This document shows positions 53,084-60,993 of a DNA stretch of 64,000 bases, piece by piece. The stretch covers positions 1-64,000 of the forward strand of contig JAWZSN010000017.1 in NCBI GenBank assembly GCA_033875255.1. Reading direction: 5' to 3'. Origin of the DNA: Marinimicrococcus sp033875255. GTDB lineage: Bacteria > Pseudomonadota > Alphaproteobacteria > Geminicoccales > Geminicoccaceae. Position 1 is the stretch's first letter. Every line of letters starts with the position of its first letter. The notes under the pieces were generated by a model, which did no database searches, was not told where the DNA came from, and worked only from the letters and a program-made list of their open reading frames with translations. The translations under genes and the position numbers were made by a program.

Positions 53084-53159
53084 TGGCGTCCCCTAGGGGA
53101 CTCGAACCCCTGTTTTCGCCGTGAGAGGGCGACGTCCTGGACCGCTAGACGAAGGGGAC
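53084..53159 (-). tRNA. tRNA-Glu (anticodon CTC), copy 2
   Basis: This gene is the same length and sequence as copy 1, including the encoded CCA and anticodon CTC. The two copies are 67 bases apart and probably arose by tandem duplication, with the terminators as less conserved flanks. Confidence 0.95.
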
Positions 53160-53202
53160 GCGGTGTGGACGGGCGGGTATGTAGCCGCGTCGCGTCGGGC
53201 GA

Positions 53203-54528
53203 TCAACCCCCTTTTCGCCGTTCCTCCCGAGAAAACAGCGCTACCAGCTCGACCTCCGGCGAATAGAGGAACTGATCCACCGGCTGCACCGCGCGCAGCG
53301 CCAGCCCGCCCTGCGCCAGGACCCGTGCGTCGCGGGCGAAGCTGCCGGGATCGCACGAGGCATAGACGACGCGCGGCACCGCCGAGGCGGCGAGCGCTCG
53401 CGCCTGGGCGGCGGCACCGGCGCGCGGCGGGTCGAGGAGAACGCAGTCGAAGGCGGCCAGCTCGCGCTCCAGATACGGCTCACGCTCGAGGTCGCGCCGC
53501 ACCGGCTCGACGCCGGCGATCCCCGCCTGCTGCACCGCGCTGCGCGCCGCCGCCACCGCCGAGGGCTCGCTCTCGGCCAGGACGAGACGTCGCGCATGGC
53601 CGAGCAGCGGCAAGGACAGCGTGCCGAGCCCGGCATAGAGGTCGAGCACGGCTGCCTGCTGCGGCACCCAGTCGCGGACATGCCGCTGCAACGCCGCCTC
53701 GCCCTGCTCGGTCGCCTGCAGGAAGGCGCCCGCCGGCAAGTCCACCCTGAGCCCGCCCAGCCGTACGACAGGCGTGCGGCGGACCGCCACCGGGGCCGGC
53801 TCCATGCCCTGCTCCGCCAGCGAGAGGCGGGCCAGATCGGCGCAATCGGCGAAGGCGGCGAGGCGCTCGCGGTCGGCCAGCGACGCCGCGTCCTCGCAGC
53901 GCAGCAGCACATCGAGCCCCTCGTCCGTGGCGGTCACCGCGACCTCGCCGCCGCCGGCCGCCAGATCGAGCCCGTCGAGGCAGGCCGCGAGAGGTGCGAG
54001 CACGCGCTCGATCGCCGGCAGCGCGATCGGGCAGACCTCGATCGGCACGAGCGCCCGGCCCAGCCGCTCGCGATAGCCGAGCCTCGTCCTGCCCCCCTGC
54101 CCGCGGACAAAGCCCAGGCGGACGCGGCGGCGGCTGCCCGGCGGCGAGATCAGCGGCTCTTCCACCAGCGTCTCGGGCAGGCCGGCGCGGCGCAGCGCCA
54201 CGGCCACCCGCTCGCGCTTGAAGGCGGCATAGGCGTCGGCCGGCAGATGCTGCAGGGCGCAGCTGCCGCAGCGACCGAAATGCCGGCAGGGCGGGTCGAC
54301 CCTGGCCGGGCCGTCGAGGGAAGCTCCGCCCAGTCGCTCGACCGCCCTGGCGCGCCAGTCACCGCCTTTTCTCGTGGCGAGACGCACCCGCCAGCGCTCG
54401 CCCGGCAGGGTGAGCGGCACCAGCACGCGGCCGCCGGCGAGGCGGGCGATGCCGTCGCCGCGCGCGCCCAGCTCGTCGATGGCGAGCTCGAGCAGCGCGC
54501 CCGGGCGCAGCCGGCCGGGCCCGCTCAC
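53203..54528 (-). CDS. RlmD/TrmA-family 23S rRNA uridine-C5 methyltransferase
   Basis: This 441-residue enzyme starts with a TRAM-like OB fold (LLELAIDELGARGDGIARL) and a 4Fe-4S site with Cys81, Cys87 and Cys90 (CRHFGRCGSCALQH) plus a fourth cysteine near residue 168 (EVCPIAL). The SAM-binding domain has VLDLYAGLGTLSLPLL. Catalytic blocks are LLDPPRAGA and VYASCDPGSFARDARVL. It most likely methylates a uridine of 23S rRNA. The exact target cannot be told from sequence. Its start overlaps the DUF6476 stop by four bases. Confidence 0.88.
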   Translation of the reverse strand: MSGPGRLRPGALLELAIDELGARGDGIARLAGGRVLVPLTLPGERWRVRLATRKGGDWRARAVERLGGASLDGPARVDPPCRHFGRCGSCALQHLPADAYAAFKRERVAVALRRAGLPETLVEEPLISPPGSRRRVRLGFVRGQGGRTRLGYRERLGRALVPIEVCPIALPAIERVLAPLAACLDGLDLAAGGGEVAVTATDEGLDVLLRCEDAASLADRERLAAFADCADLARLSLAEQGMEPAPVAVRRTPVVRLGGLRVDLPAGAFLQATEQGEAALQRHVRDWVPQQAAVLDLYAGLGTLSLPLLGHARRLVLAESEPSAVAAARSAVQQAGIAGVEPVRRDLEREPYLERELAAFDCVLLDPPRAGAAAQARALAASAVPRVVYASCDPGSFARDARVLAQGGLALRAVQPVDQFLYSPEVELVALFSREERRKGG

Positions 54529-54911
54529 GGCGTCTCGGCCACCAGCCGCAGGAGCAGGCGGCGCTCACCGGTTGCAGCGTCGACCACCGCAATGTACTCC
54601 TCGCCGGCAGCCGCCCTGAGCAGCAGCACGACGCGGCCACCCTCGCTGCGCATGTCGACCACCATGGCGCCCTCGGGCAGCGGCAGATCGGCCGTCACCG
54701 GCTCGCCCTGCGGCGGCAGGCCGGCCAGACGCGCGGGTGCGGCATCGCTGCTGCCCACCGTCTGCTCCAGGGAGGCCGTCGCCGCGTCGCCCACGGGTTT
54801 GTCCTCGCGGGTGACCACCAGCCAGACAAGCGCGCCCGTCCCGACCAGCAAGACGACCGCTCCCCCAGCCACGAAGAACTTCAAGACCCGAACCAGTGCA
54901 TCCACCGCCAA
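54525..54911 (-). CDS. Small membrane protein, DUF6476-like
   Basis: This 128-residue protein has one N-terminal membrane helix (FFVAGGAVVLLVGTGALVWLVV). A periplasmic beta-rich part follows (MVVDMRSEGGRVVLLLRAAAGEEYIAVVDAATGERRLLLRL). Alphaproteobacterial homologues in the DUF6476 group lie divergent from rluD, as here. The function is unknown. The first possible start is TTG at 54911 and the next is GTG two codons on. The 5-prime end overlaps the divergent rluD frame by 16 bases. Confidence 0.75.
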   Translation of the reverse strand: MAVDALVRVLKFFVAGGAVVLLVGTGALVWLVVTREDKPVGDAATASLEQTVGSSDAAPARLAGLPPQGEPVTADLPLPEGAMVVDMRSEGGRVVLLLRAAAGEEYIAVVDAATGERRLLLRLVAETP

Positions 54912-55879
54912 CGACCCCGCTGAGCGCCGCCGAGCGCATCGAGACGTTGATCGCCGCTCCCGAGGAGGGAGGCAGGCGGCTCGACGCCTTCCTGGCCGAA
55001 CGGCTGCCGGACATGTCCCGCTCGCGGCTCAAGGACCTCATCCAGCAGGGCCAGGTGCGCACGGCGAGCGGCCAGATAACCGAGCCCTCGCACCGGGTCA
55101 AAGGGGGCGAGGCGTTCACCCTCGTCGTTCCCCCCGCGATCACCGCCACGCCGGCGCCCGAGGCGATCCCCCTGGAGATCCTCTACGAGGACGAGGACCT
55201 GCTGGTGCTCGTCAAGCAGGCGGGCATCGTGGTCCATCCCGCACCGGGCCATCACGGCGGCACGCTCGTCAACGCCCTCCTCGCTCATTGCGGCGACAGC
55301 CTGTCGGGCATCGGCGGAGTCCGGCGCCCGGGCATCGTGCACCGCCTCGACAAGGACGTCAGCGGCGTTCTGGTGGTGGCCAAGCACGACCGCGCGCATA
55401 TCGGCCTGGCCGGCCAGTTCAGCGTCCATACGGTGGAGCGCGTCTACGAGGCGCTGGTCTGGGGCGTGCCCACCCCGGCCGCCGGGCGGATCGACCAGCC
55501 GATCGGCCGGCACCCCGTCGACCGGCTGCGCCAGGCGGTGGTCAAGGGCGGCAAGCGCGCCGCCACCAACTACCGCCTCGCCGAGGCCGCGGGCACGCTG
55601 GCGAGCCGCGTCGAGCTGCGTCTGGAGACCGGGCGGACCCACCAGATCCGCGTCCATCTCTCGAGCATCGGCCATCCGATCCTGGGCGACCGGCTCTATA
55701 CCCGGCGCAAGCTGCCGCGGCTCGCGCCGGAGGCTCGCGCGGCGGTCGAGGGGATGGGACGGCTGGCACTGCATGCGAGGGTGCTGGGCTTCACCCATCC
55801 GATCAGCGGCGAGGCGCTGCGCTTCGAGCAGCCGCCGCCGCCGCTATTCGCCCAGCTCCTTGAACTCCTGCGCGCCTAA
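54896..55879 (+). CDS. rluD: 23S rRNA pseudouridine synthase, RluD type
   Basis: This 327-residue enzyme has an S4 domain (GGRRLDAFLAERLPDMSRSRLKDLIQQGQVR, residues about 24-75). The RluA/C/D catalytic domain has VHRLDKDVSGVLVVAKHD (catalytic Asp in HRLDKDVSG), and the RNA-binding RLETGRTHQIRVHLSSIGHPILGD follows. It makes pseudouridines in helix 69 of 23S rRNA. The start appears to be GTG, overlapping the divergent DUF6476 5-prime end. The rluD-rpoH order is conserved in alphaproteobacteria. Confidence 0.92.
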   Translation: MHPPPTTPLSAAERIETLIAAPEEGGRRLDAFLAERLPDMSRSRLKDLIQQGQVRTASGQITEPSHRVKGGEAFTLVVPPAITATPAPEAIPLEILYEDEDLLVLVKQAGIVVHPAPGHHGGTLVNALLAHCGDSLSGIGGVRRPGIVHRLDKDVSGVLVVAKHDRAHIGLAGQFSVHTVERVYEALVWGVPTPAAGRIDQPIGRHPVDRLRQAVVKGGKRAATNYRLAEAAGTLASRVELRLETGRTHQIRVHLSSIGHPILGDRLYTRRKLPRLAPEARAAVEGMGRLALHARVLGFTHPISGEALRFEQPPPPLFAQLLELLRA

Positions 55880-55992
55880 GCTATCCTTGCGTCACCTGCG
55901 GCGTGCCCGTCTCGGCTGGTGCGCGGACCCAGGCTCCCGCGCCCGCCGGCGCACGAGGGGAGCCGCTCGAACCATTGGGGGATAGCGCCAGC

Positions 55993-56883
55993 ATGGCCAG
56001 CCTGCCCACCATTCCGGCGGAAGGTAGTGGACTTGCCCGGTATCTGAGCGAGATCCGGCGCTTTCCCATGCTTGCTCCGGAAGAGGAGTACATGCTCGCC
56101 AAGCGGTGGCGCGAGGACGAGGACGTCGACGCCGCGCACCGCCTGGTGACCAGCCATCTGCGGCTGGTAGCCAAGATCGCCATGGGCTATCGCGGCTACG
56201 GCCTGCCCATGAACGAGATCATCTCCGAGGGCAATGTCGGTCTGATGCAGGCGGTCAAGCGCTTCGACCCGGAGCGCGGCTTCCGTCTTGCGACCTATGC
56301 GATGTGGTGGATCCGCGCGGCAATCCAGGAATACATCCTGCACTCCTGGTCGCTGGTGAAGATGGGCACGACCGCCGCCCAGAAGAAGCTCTTCTTCAAC
56401 CTGCGCCGGCTGAAGAGCCAGATGCAGGCCATCGAGGAGGGCGATCTCAGTCCCGAGACGGTCAAGCAGATCGCTACCACGCTGGAGGTCACCGAGCAGG
56501 ACGTGATCGACATGAACCGGCGCCTCGAGGGGCCGGATCATTCGCTCAACGCCATGCTGCGCACCGAGGGCGACACCGAGTGGCAGGACTGGCTGGTCGA
56601 CGAGGGGCCGAGCCAGGAGACGGTGGTCGTCGAGGCGGCGGAGCGCGACCATCGCCGCGGCCTCCTCGAGGAGGCGATGAAGGTGCTCAACGACCGCGAG
56701 CGTCACATATTGAGCGAGCGCCGTCTCAAGGAGGAACCCTCGACCCTCGAGGAGCTGAGCTCGCAATACGGAATCTCGCGCGAGCGGGTAAGGCAGATCG
56801 AGGTCAGGGCCTTCGAGAAGCTGCAAAAGGCAGTCCAGCACCTCGAGACGGCCGGCGCGCCGGACAGCCTGCCGCCTCCTTGA
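55993..56883 (+). CDS. rpoH: Heat-shock sigma factor RpoH (sigma-32)
   Basis: This 296-residue sigma factor has the RpoH box QKKLFFNLRRLKSQM, which distinguishes it from RpoD. Region 2 is SHLRLVAKIAMGYRGYGLPMNEIISEGNVGLMQAVKRFDPERGFRLATYAMWWIRAAIQEYI. Region 4 is LEELSSQYGISRERVRQIEVRAFEKLQ. It directs RNA polymerase to chaperone and protease promoters on heat stress. The start follows GGGGGATAGCGCCAGC. Confidence 0.95.
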   Translation: MASLPTIPAEGSGLARYLSEIRRFPMLAPEEEYMLAKRWREDEDVDAAHRLVTSHLRLVAKIAMGYRGYGLPMNEIISEGNVGLMQAVKRFDPERGFRLATYAMWWIRAAIQEYILHSWSLVKMGTTAAQKKLFFNLRRLKSQMQAIEEGDLSPETVKQIATTLEVTEQDVIDMNRRLEGPDHSLNAMLRTEGDTEWQDWLVDEGPSQETVVVEAAERDHRRGLLEEAMKVLNDRERHILSERRLKEEPSTLEELSSQYGISRERVRQIEVRAFEKLQKAVQHLETAGAPDSLPPP

Positions 56884-56977
56884 GCCGGCCCAGCGGGATC
56901 GCCGCCGACGGCAGCCTCGCCCGGATCGACGGCGGCCTCGCTAGAAGACACAGCGGGCGCCGCCCTTCCCGGCCCTC

Positions 56978-57553
56978 TCAGGCGTGGCCGGTGGTGGTGG
57001 ACAAAAGCGCCGGATCGACGCCGATCGTCCGCATCGCCCTCAGCCACTTGGACTCGTTGTCCGCGTCATAGACCAGCGCGCTCTCGGCCGGCGCCACCAG
57101 CCAGCCATTGGCCTGGATCTCGGCATCGAGCTGGCCGGGTGCCCAACCGGCATAGCCCAACGCGAAGACACTGTGCTTGGGGCCATTGCCGCCAGCGATC
57201 GCCTTGAGGACGTCGACGGTGGCGGTCAGTGCGAACTCCTCGTCGATGACCAGGGTCGACTCGTGCCGGTAGTCGGGCGAGTGCAGCACGAAGCCACGGC
57301 TGCTCTCGACCGGCCCGCCGACATGCACGCGCTGGGCCGCCGCCTCGGGGCCGGCCTCGATGCCGAGCTGCTCGACCACCGCGGAGAAGCCCACCTCGTC
57401 GGCGACCTGGTTGACGATCAGGCCCATCGCACCTTCCGGGGAATGGGCACACAGATAGACCACCGACCGCGTAAAGCGGGGATCGGTCATGGCGGGCATG
57501 GCGATGAGCAGCATGCCGGCCAGATGGGCGTTCTCACTGGATGGCTTCGACAT
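56978..57553 (-). CDS. YqgE/AlgH family protein
   Basis: This 191-residue protein belongs to the UPF0301 (YqgE/AlgH) family. It has LAGMLLIAMPAMTDPRFTRSVVYLCAHSPEGAMGLIVNQ, VHVGGPVESSRGFVLHS and ALGYAGWAPGQLDAEIQANGWLV. The family's biochemical role is not established. The start MSKPSSENAHLAG is chosen; an in-frame ATG lies 11 codons upstream. It lies convergent to rpoH with a 94-base gap. Confidence 0.9.
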   Translation of the reverse strand: MSKPSSENAHLAGMLLIAMPAMTDPRFTRSVVYLCAHSPEGAMGLIVNQVADEVGFSAVVEQLGIEAGPEAAAQRVHVGGPVESSRGFVLHSPDYRHESTLVIDEEFALTATVDVLKAIAGGNGPKHSVFALGYAGWAPGQLDAEIQANGWLVAPAESALVYDADNESKWLRAMRTIGVDPALLSTTTGHA

Positions 57554-57629
57554 AGCCAGAAGATAGGTCTCCGCCACCGGCTCCACAAGCAGTTGGCCGC
57601 GTCCCGTCCCCGACCGGCGAGGCCTCGGC

Positions 57630-58454
57630 TCATCGCACCAATCCAGGTCTCACCGGGCGGGGCGGTCCCGCCACGACCACGATGCCGGGCACGGCACCGA
57701 GCCGCTGTGCCACACCGGCGAAGATTTTGGGCGGAGCGCGGCCGGCAGCGGAAGACGCCGCCGGCACACCCGCCGCGGTGAGCACCGGGGCCGCCGCCGG
57801 CGCCGGCCCGCCATGGAGCCACTGCCAGGTGCTCGCCACGGCCGCACGGTTGGTGGCCTGGAGGATCGCCGGATCGAGGCTTTCCCGAGGCGCCGGGTCG
57901 GCGGCCGGCGCGGGCGCCGGCCCCAGCCCTGCCCAGTGGCGCTGGACCCGCTCGCGATAGGCGCCGCCCCGCTCGGGATCGCGCGAGTGATAATAGGCGA
58001 CGGCTGTCTCCCAGGCTCCCGCCTCGGCCTGCAGCTCGCTCAGGAACCGGGCCGCATAGCCGACATTGGTGGCCGGATCGAAGGCATCCTCGAGGCGCGC
58101 GAAGGCGTCCGGGTGGTAGCCCAGATTGATCTGCATGCAGCCGACGTCGATGTTGCGCCGCCCTTGGGCCTCGAGCTCGCGGACATGGCGCAGGGCCGCC
58201 TCGCGGCTGTCGTGAAAGACCGAGATGCTTCCCGAGACCACCGTCCAGGGCCACGCATAGCCCTGCCCGCGACCGGCGTCCCAGCGGCCGCTCTCGGTGA
58301 GCGCGATGGCCCGGAGAATGCCCTCAGGCAGGCCCCAGCTACGCTCCGCCGCGGCGGCGGCGGCGAGGCAGCGGTCGCGGGCGTCGCTGCGGGCCGCCGA
58401 GAGCGGTGCCGCGAGGATCGCGAGGAGGACAGGGAGGAATGGCCAAAAACGCAT
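57630..58454 (-). CDS. Lytic transglycosylase, SLT domain
   Basis: This 274-residue secreted enzyme has a signal peptide (MRFWPFLPVLLAILAAPLSA). The goose-lysozyme-like SLT domain contains the catalytic glutamate in LRAIALTESGRWD, then IDVGCMQINLGYHPDAFARLEDAFDPATNVGYAARFL and ETAVAYYHSRDPERGGAYRERV. It cleaves peptidoglycan to anhydro-muropeptides. The C-terminal 90 residues are proline- and alanine-rich without a clear fold. Related proteins often serve secretion systems or flagella, but no such genes are adjacent. Confidence 0.88.
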   Translation of the reverse strand: MRFWPFLPVLLAILAAPLSAARSDARDRCLAAAAAAERSWGLPEGILRAIALTESGRWDAGRGQGYAWPWTVVSGSISVFHDSREAALRHVRELEAQGRRNIDVGCMQINLGYHPDAFARLEDAFDPATNVGYAARFLSELQAEAGAWETAVAYYHSRDPERGGAYRERVQRHWAGLGPAPAPAADPAPRESLDPAILQATNRAAVASTWQWLHGGPAPAAAPVLTAAGVPAASSAAGRAPPKIFAGVAQRLGAVPGIVVVAGPPRPVRPGLVR

Positions 58455-58637
58455 GGAACTCCGCCTTCGGGTGGGCTCGCCCCCGATCTTCGCCGTCAAT
58501 GGTTAGGATTTCCCTAGCGGCACGCCTCGCCGGCGTTGCGCCGCGCAACCGCCGCCGCCATGTTCCCGTTGTTCCGCGGCCGAGGCGTTGCCTGAAGGGC
58601 GGCGTCATGCGGACCGAATGGAGAGGAGAGAGTTTCG

Positions 58638-59123
58638 ATGCCCATCGCCGTTGGCGACCGCCTTCCCGAGGCCACTTTCAAGGTGCGCACCCCGGAGGGC
58701 CTCAAGGACATGACCACCCAGGAGCTCACCGCCGGCAAGAAGCTGGTGCTGTTCGCCGTGCCCGGCGCCTTCACCCCCACCTGCCACGCCAAGCACCTGC
58801 CGAGCTTCGTCGAGAACCACGAGCAGCTGCGCGCCAAGGGCGTCGACACGGTGGCCTGCGTCGCCGTCAACGACGCCTTCGTGCTCGACGCCTGGGGCAA
58901 GGCCGGCGGCGCCGAGGGCAAGGTGGTGATGCTGGCGGACGGCAATGCCACCTTCACCAAGGCCATCGGCCTCGACTTCGACGGCTCCGGCTTCGGCCTC
59001 GGCACCCGCAGCAAGCGCTACTCGATGCTCGTCGACGACGGCGAGGTGAAGGCGCTCCACATCGAGGAGAGCCCCGGCGTCATGGACGTCAGCGGCGCCG
59101 AGAAGATCCTGGCCGAGCTCTGA
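58638..59123 (+). CDS. Peroxiredoxin, Prx5/AHP1 type
   Basis: This 161-residue thiol peroxidase has the peroxidatic cysteine in VPGAFTPTCHAKHLPSF. VACVAVNDAFVLDAWGK and KRYSMLVDDGEVKALHIEESPG are typical of Prx5. It reduces hydrogen peroxide and organic peroxides, usually with glutaredoxin or thioredoxin. A single conserved cysteine besides one in VACVAV suggests a 1-Cys or atypical mechanism. A strong hairpin terminator follows. Confidence 0.94.
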   Translation: MPIAVGDRLPEATFKVRTPEGLKDMTTQELTAGKKLVLFAVPGAFTPTCHAKHLPSFVENHEQLRAKGVDTVACVAVNDAFVLDAWGKAGGAEGKVVMLADGNATFTKAIGLDFDGSGFGLGTRSKRYSMLVDDGEVKALHIEESPGVMDVSGAEKILAEL

Positions 59124-59140
59124 GCCAGTCGCCCCTGCGA

Positions 59141-59174
59141 GAACGCCCGGTCCCGCACCGGGCGTTCCGTCCTT
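59141..59174 (+). terminator. Terminator after the peroxiredoxin gene
   Basis: GAACGCCCGGT and ACCGGGCGTTC form a perfect 11-bp stem around CCCGC, 17 bases after the stop, followed by CGTCCTT. The stem is strong; the T-run is weak. Confidence 0.75.
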
Positions 59175-59239
59175 GGGGCCGCCGCTTCCCGTCCTAACCG
59201 GCATGAGGTAACCTGCGGTTGCCTGACGGGGAGCCGAAA

Positions 59240-60532
59240 ATGACGAAATGGGCCTACCGCGCGACGGTCAGAGGCACGGACCTCGCCTCGACGGCCACGC
59301 TCTTCACGGAGGACGGCTTTCTCAGCCGCACGCTCTTCAACGCGAACGGCGGCCTGAACAGCAACGTCGGCCGCGTCCGCCCGGACGACGAGATCCATCT
59401 CTACTATTCCACCGGCGGGAGTAGCAGCTACCTCGGCGGCGGTGTGGTCCGCCCGCCCCCCGACGGACCCGCGGACGTGCGAGCTCCGGCCATCGGGCTG
59501 GCTCCTCCGGCGCTGGAGGCGCGGCTGCGGGAACTGGGCTACCGGAGCGATCCGCTCCTCGATCGCTTCACCGGCTTCTTCATGGAAGCGTCGCGTGGCG
59601 ACGGGGAGCCGGAAACGTCTCCCTCATTCGCAAATCAGAACGCGCTGTGGCTGCTCGAGGAGCATCATCACGCTCCCGTCCCCACACGACCAGTTGCAGC
59701 AGTCGCACCGCCGGCGGTCGCAGCCTGCCCGCCCGCGAGAACCCCGGTCTTCGGCATCGACTGGAGCGGCGCCCGGCAGGCGGGTAACAAGATCTGGCGG
59801 GCGACGCTCGATCCGGAGCGCCGCCACATTCTCACCGTGGAACGGCCGTGGGCGGGAATGGCACCGGCAGCGGCTGTCGACGGCGTCGCACGCTGGATCG
59901 GCGGGCTCGAGCAGGGCTGGATCGGCTTCGACAGCCCCTTCGGGCTGCAGCGGGACGACATCGTGCGCCTTGCCGGCTCCACGCAGCGCGATCCCCGCAC
60001 CTGGGGAAGGTCGCTGCTTGCGGCTTATCCCGAGGGCCGCGGGTTCATCGAGGCATGCGCGGCAGCCGGCATCATCGGCCGCCACCGGCGCTTCACCGAC
60101 GTCACCTGCCGCTCGCCCTTCGCTCCCACCCTGCTGCAGATGATTCGCCAGACCCATGCCATGCTGGCAGTTCTCGCCCGCCTCGGCGGCGAGGGGCCGC
60201 GGCTCCTGCCGTGGGACGCCGCCCGCACCCACCCCGTAAACGTGGTGGAGGTGTGCCCGGCCGTCCTGCTTCGCACTCTGGGACTGAGCAACCATGGCTA
60301 CAAGCTCAGGCCCGGCTCGGCGGAGCGGCGGGCGGAGCTGTTCGATCTGGTTCTGGAAGGGCTCGGCTGGCAGGCGGCACCCGGAATTCGGACGCTGGCC
60401 GTCAAGGACCGGGAGGGCGACGTGCTCGACGCGATCCTGGGCGGGCTCGCGGCGTGGCGGGCGTCGGCGGCGGACCACGCTGCCATCGCCGCCCAGCCCA
60501 TGGTCCTCGAGGAGGGCTGGATCTACGCCTGA
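59240..60532 (+). CDS. Two-domain protein: N-terminal PUA/EVE-like part plus DUF429 RNase H-like domain
   Basis: This 430-residue protein has a C-terminal DUF429 domain, a predicted RNase H-like nuclease fold. It starts FGIDWSGARQAGNKIWRATL, with the first acidic residue after a beta strand. WIGFDSPFGLQRDD holds a second, and VKDREGDVLDAILGGLAAW holds late acidic residues. The first 150 residues (KWAYRATVRGTDLASTATLF, VGRVRPDDEIHLYYSTGG, YLGGGVVRPP) look like a small beta barrel of the PUA/EVE type, which can bind modified bases; this is only a shape argument. The start follows GGGGAG. Its end overlaps the rnhA end by ten bases (convergent). The function is unknown. Confidence 0.7.
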   Translation: MTKWAYRATVRGTDLASTATLFTEDGFLSRTLFNANGGLNSNVGRVRPDDEIHLYYSTGGSSSYLGGGVVRPPPDGPADVRAPAIGLAPPALEARLRELGYRSDPLLDRFTGFFMEASRGDGEPETSPSFANQNALWLLEEHHHAPVPTRPVAAVAPPAVAACPPARTPVFGIDWSGARQAGNKIWRATLDPERRHILTVERPWAGMAPAAAVDGVARWIGGLEQGWIGFDSPFGLQRDDIVRLAGSTQRDPRTWGRSLLAAYPEGRGFIEACAAAGIIGRHRRFTDVTCRSPFAPTLLQMIRQTHAMLAVLARLGGEGPRLLPWDAARTHPVNVVEVCPAVLLRTLGLSNHGYKLRPGSAERRAELFDLVLEGLGWQAAPGIRTLAVKDREGDVLDAILGGLAAWRASAADHAAIAAQPMVLEEGWIYA

Positions 60533-60993
60533 TCGCCGGCGAAGAGGGACTTGATGGCGGTGCGGGCGATCTCGTCGGCGCGCTCGTTGAGGGGATCGCC
60601 GGCATGGCCCTTGAGCCAGTGCCATTCCACCTGGTGCGTGCTGCGTGCCTCGTCGAGGCGCTCCCAGAGGTCCTGGTTCTTCACCGGCTTTTTGTCGGCG
60701 GTGCGCCAGCCGCGCGTCTTCCAGTTGGCGAGCCAGCGGGTGATGCCCAGCCGCAGATACTGGCTGTCCGTGAAAAGCCGCACCTTCATAGGGCGCCTGA
60801 GGCTCTCCAGCGCCGCGATCGCCGCCATCAGCTCCATGCGGTTGTTGGTGGTGAGCTTCTCGGCCCCGCTCAGCTCGCGCTCGTGGCCGTTCCAGCGCAG
60901 GATCGCACCCCACCCGCCTGGGCCGGGATTGCCGCTGCACGCACCGTCGGTGTGGATCTCGACGACGGCGTCGCCGTGAGCATCAGAGTCCAT
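60523..60993 (-). CDS. rnhA: Ribonuclease HI
   Basis: This 156-residue enzyme cleaves RNA in RNA-DNA hybrids. The catalytic residues are visible: Asp in VEIHTDGACSGNPGPGGWGA, Glu in NNRMELMAAIAALE, Asp in LFTDSQYL, and His/Asp in WLKGHAGDPLNERADEIA. Its start overlaps the thrB stop by 11 bases. The ispH-thrB-rnhA order is conserved in alphaproteobacteria. Confidence 0.96.
   Translation of the reverse strand: MDSDAHGDAVVEIHTDGACSGNPGPGGWGAILRWNGHERELSGAEKLTTNNRMELMAAIAALESLRRPMKVRLFTDSQYLRLGITRWLANWKTRGWRTADKKPVKNQDLWERLDEARSTHQVEWHWLKGHAGDPLNERADEIARTAIKSLFAGDQA

Noticed and set aside
60523..60532. Functional link between rnhA and the DUF429 protein because both have RNase H-like folds
   Set aside because: They are convergent with only tail overlap, and rnhA belongs to the conserved ispH-thrB-rnhA operon, so adjacency is probably chance.
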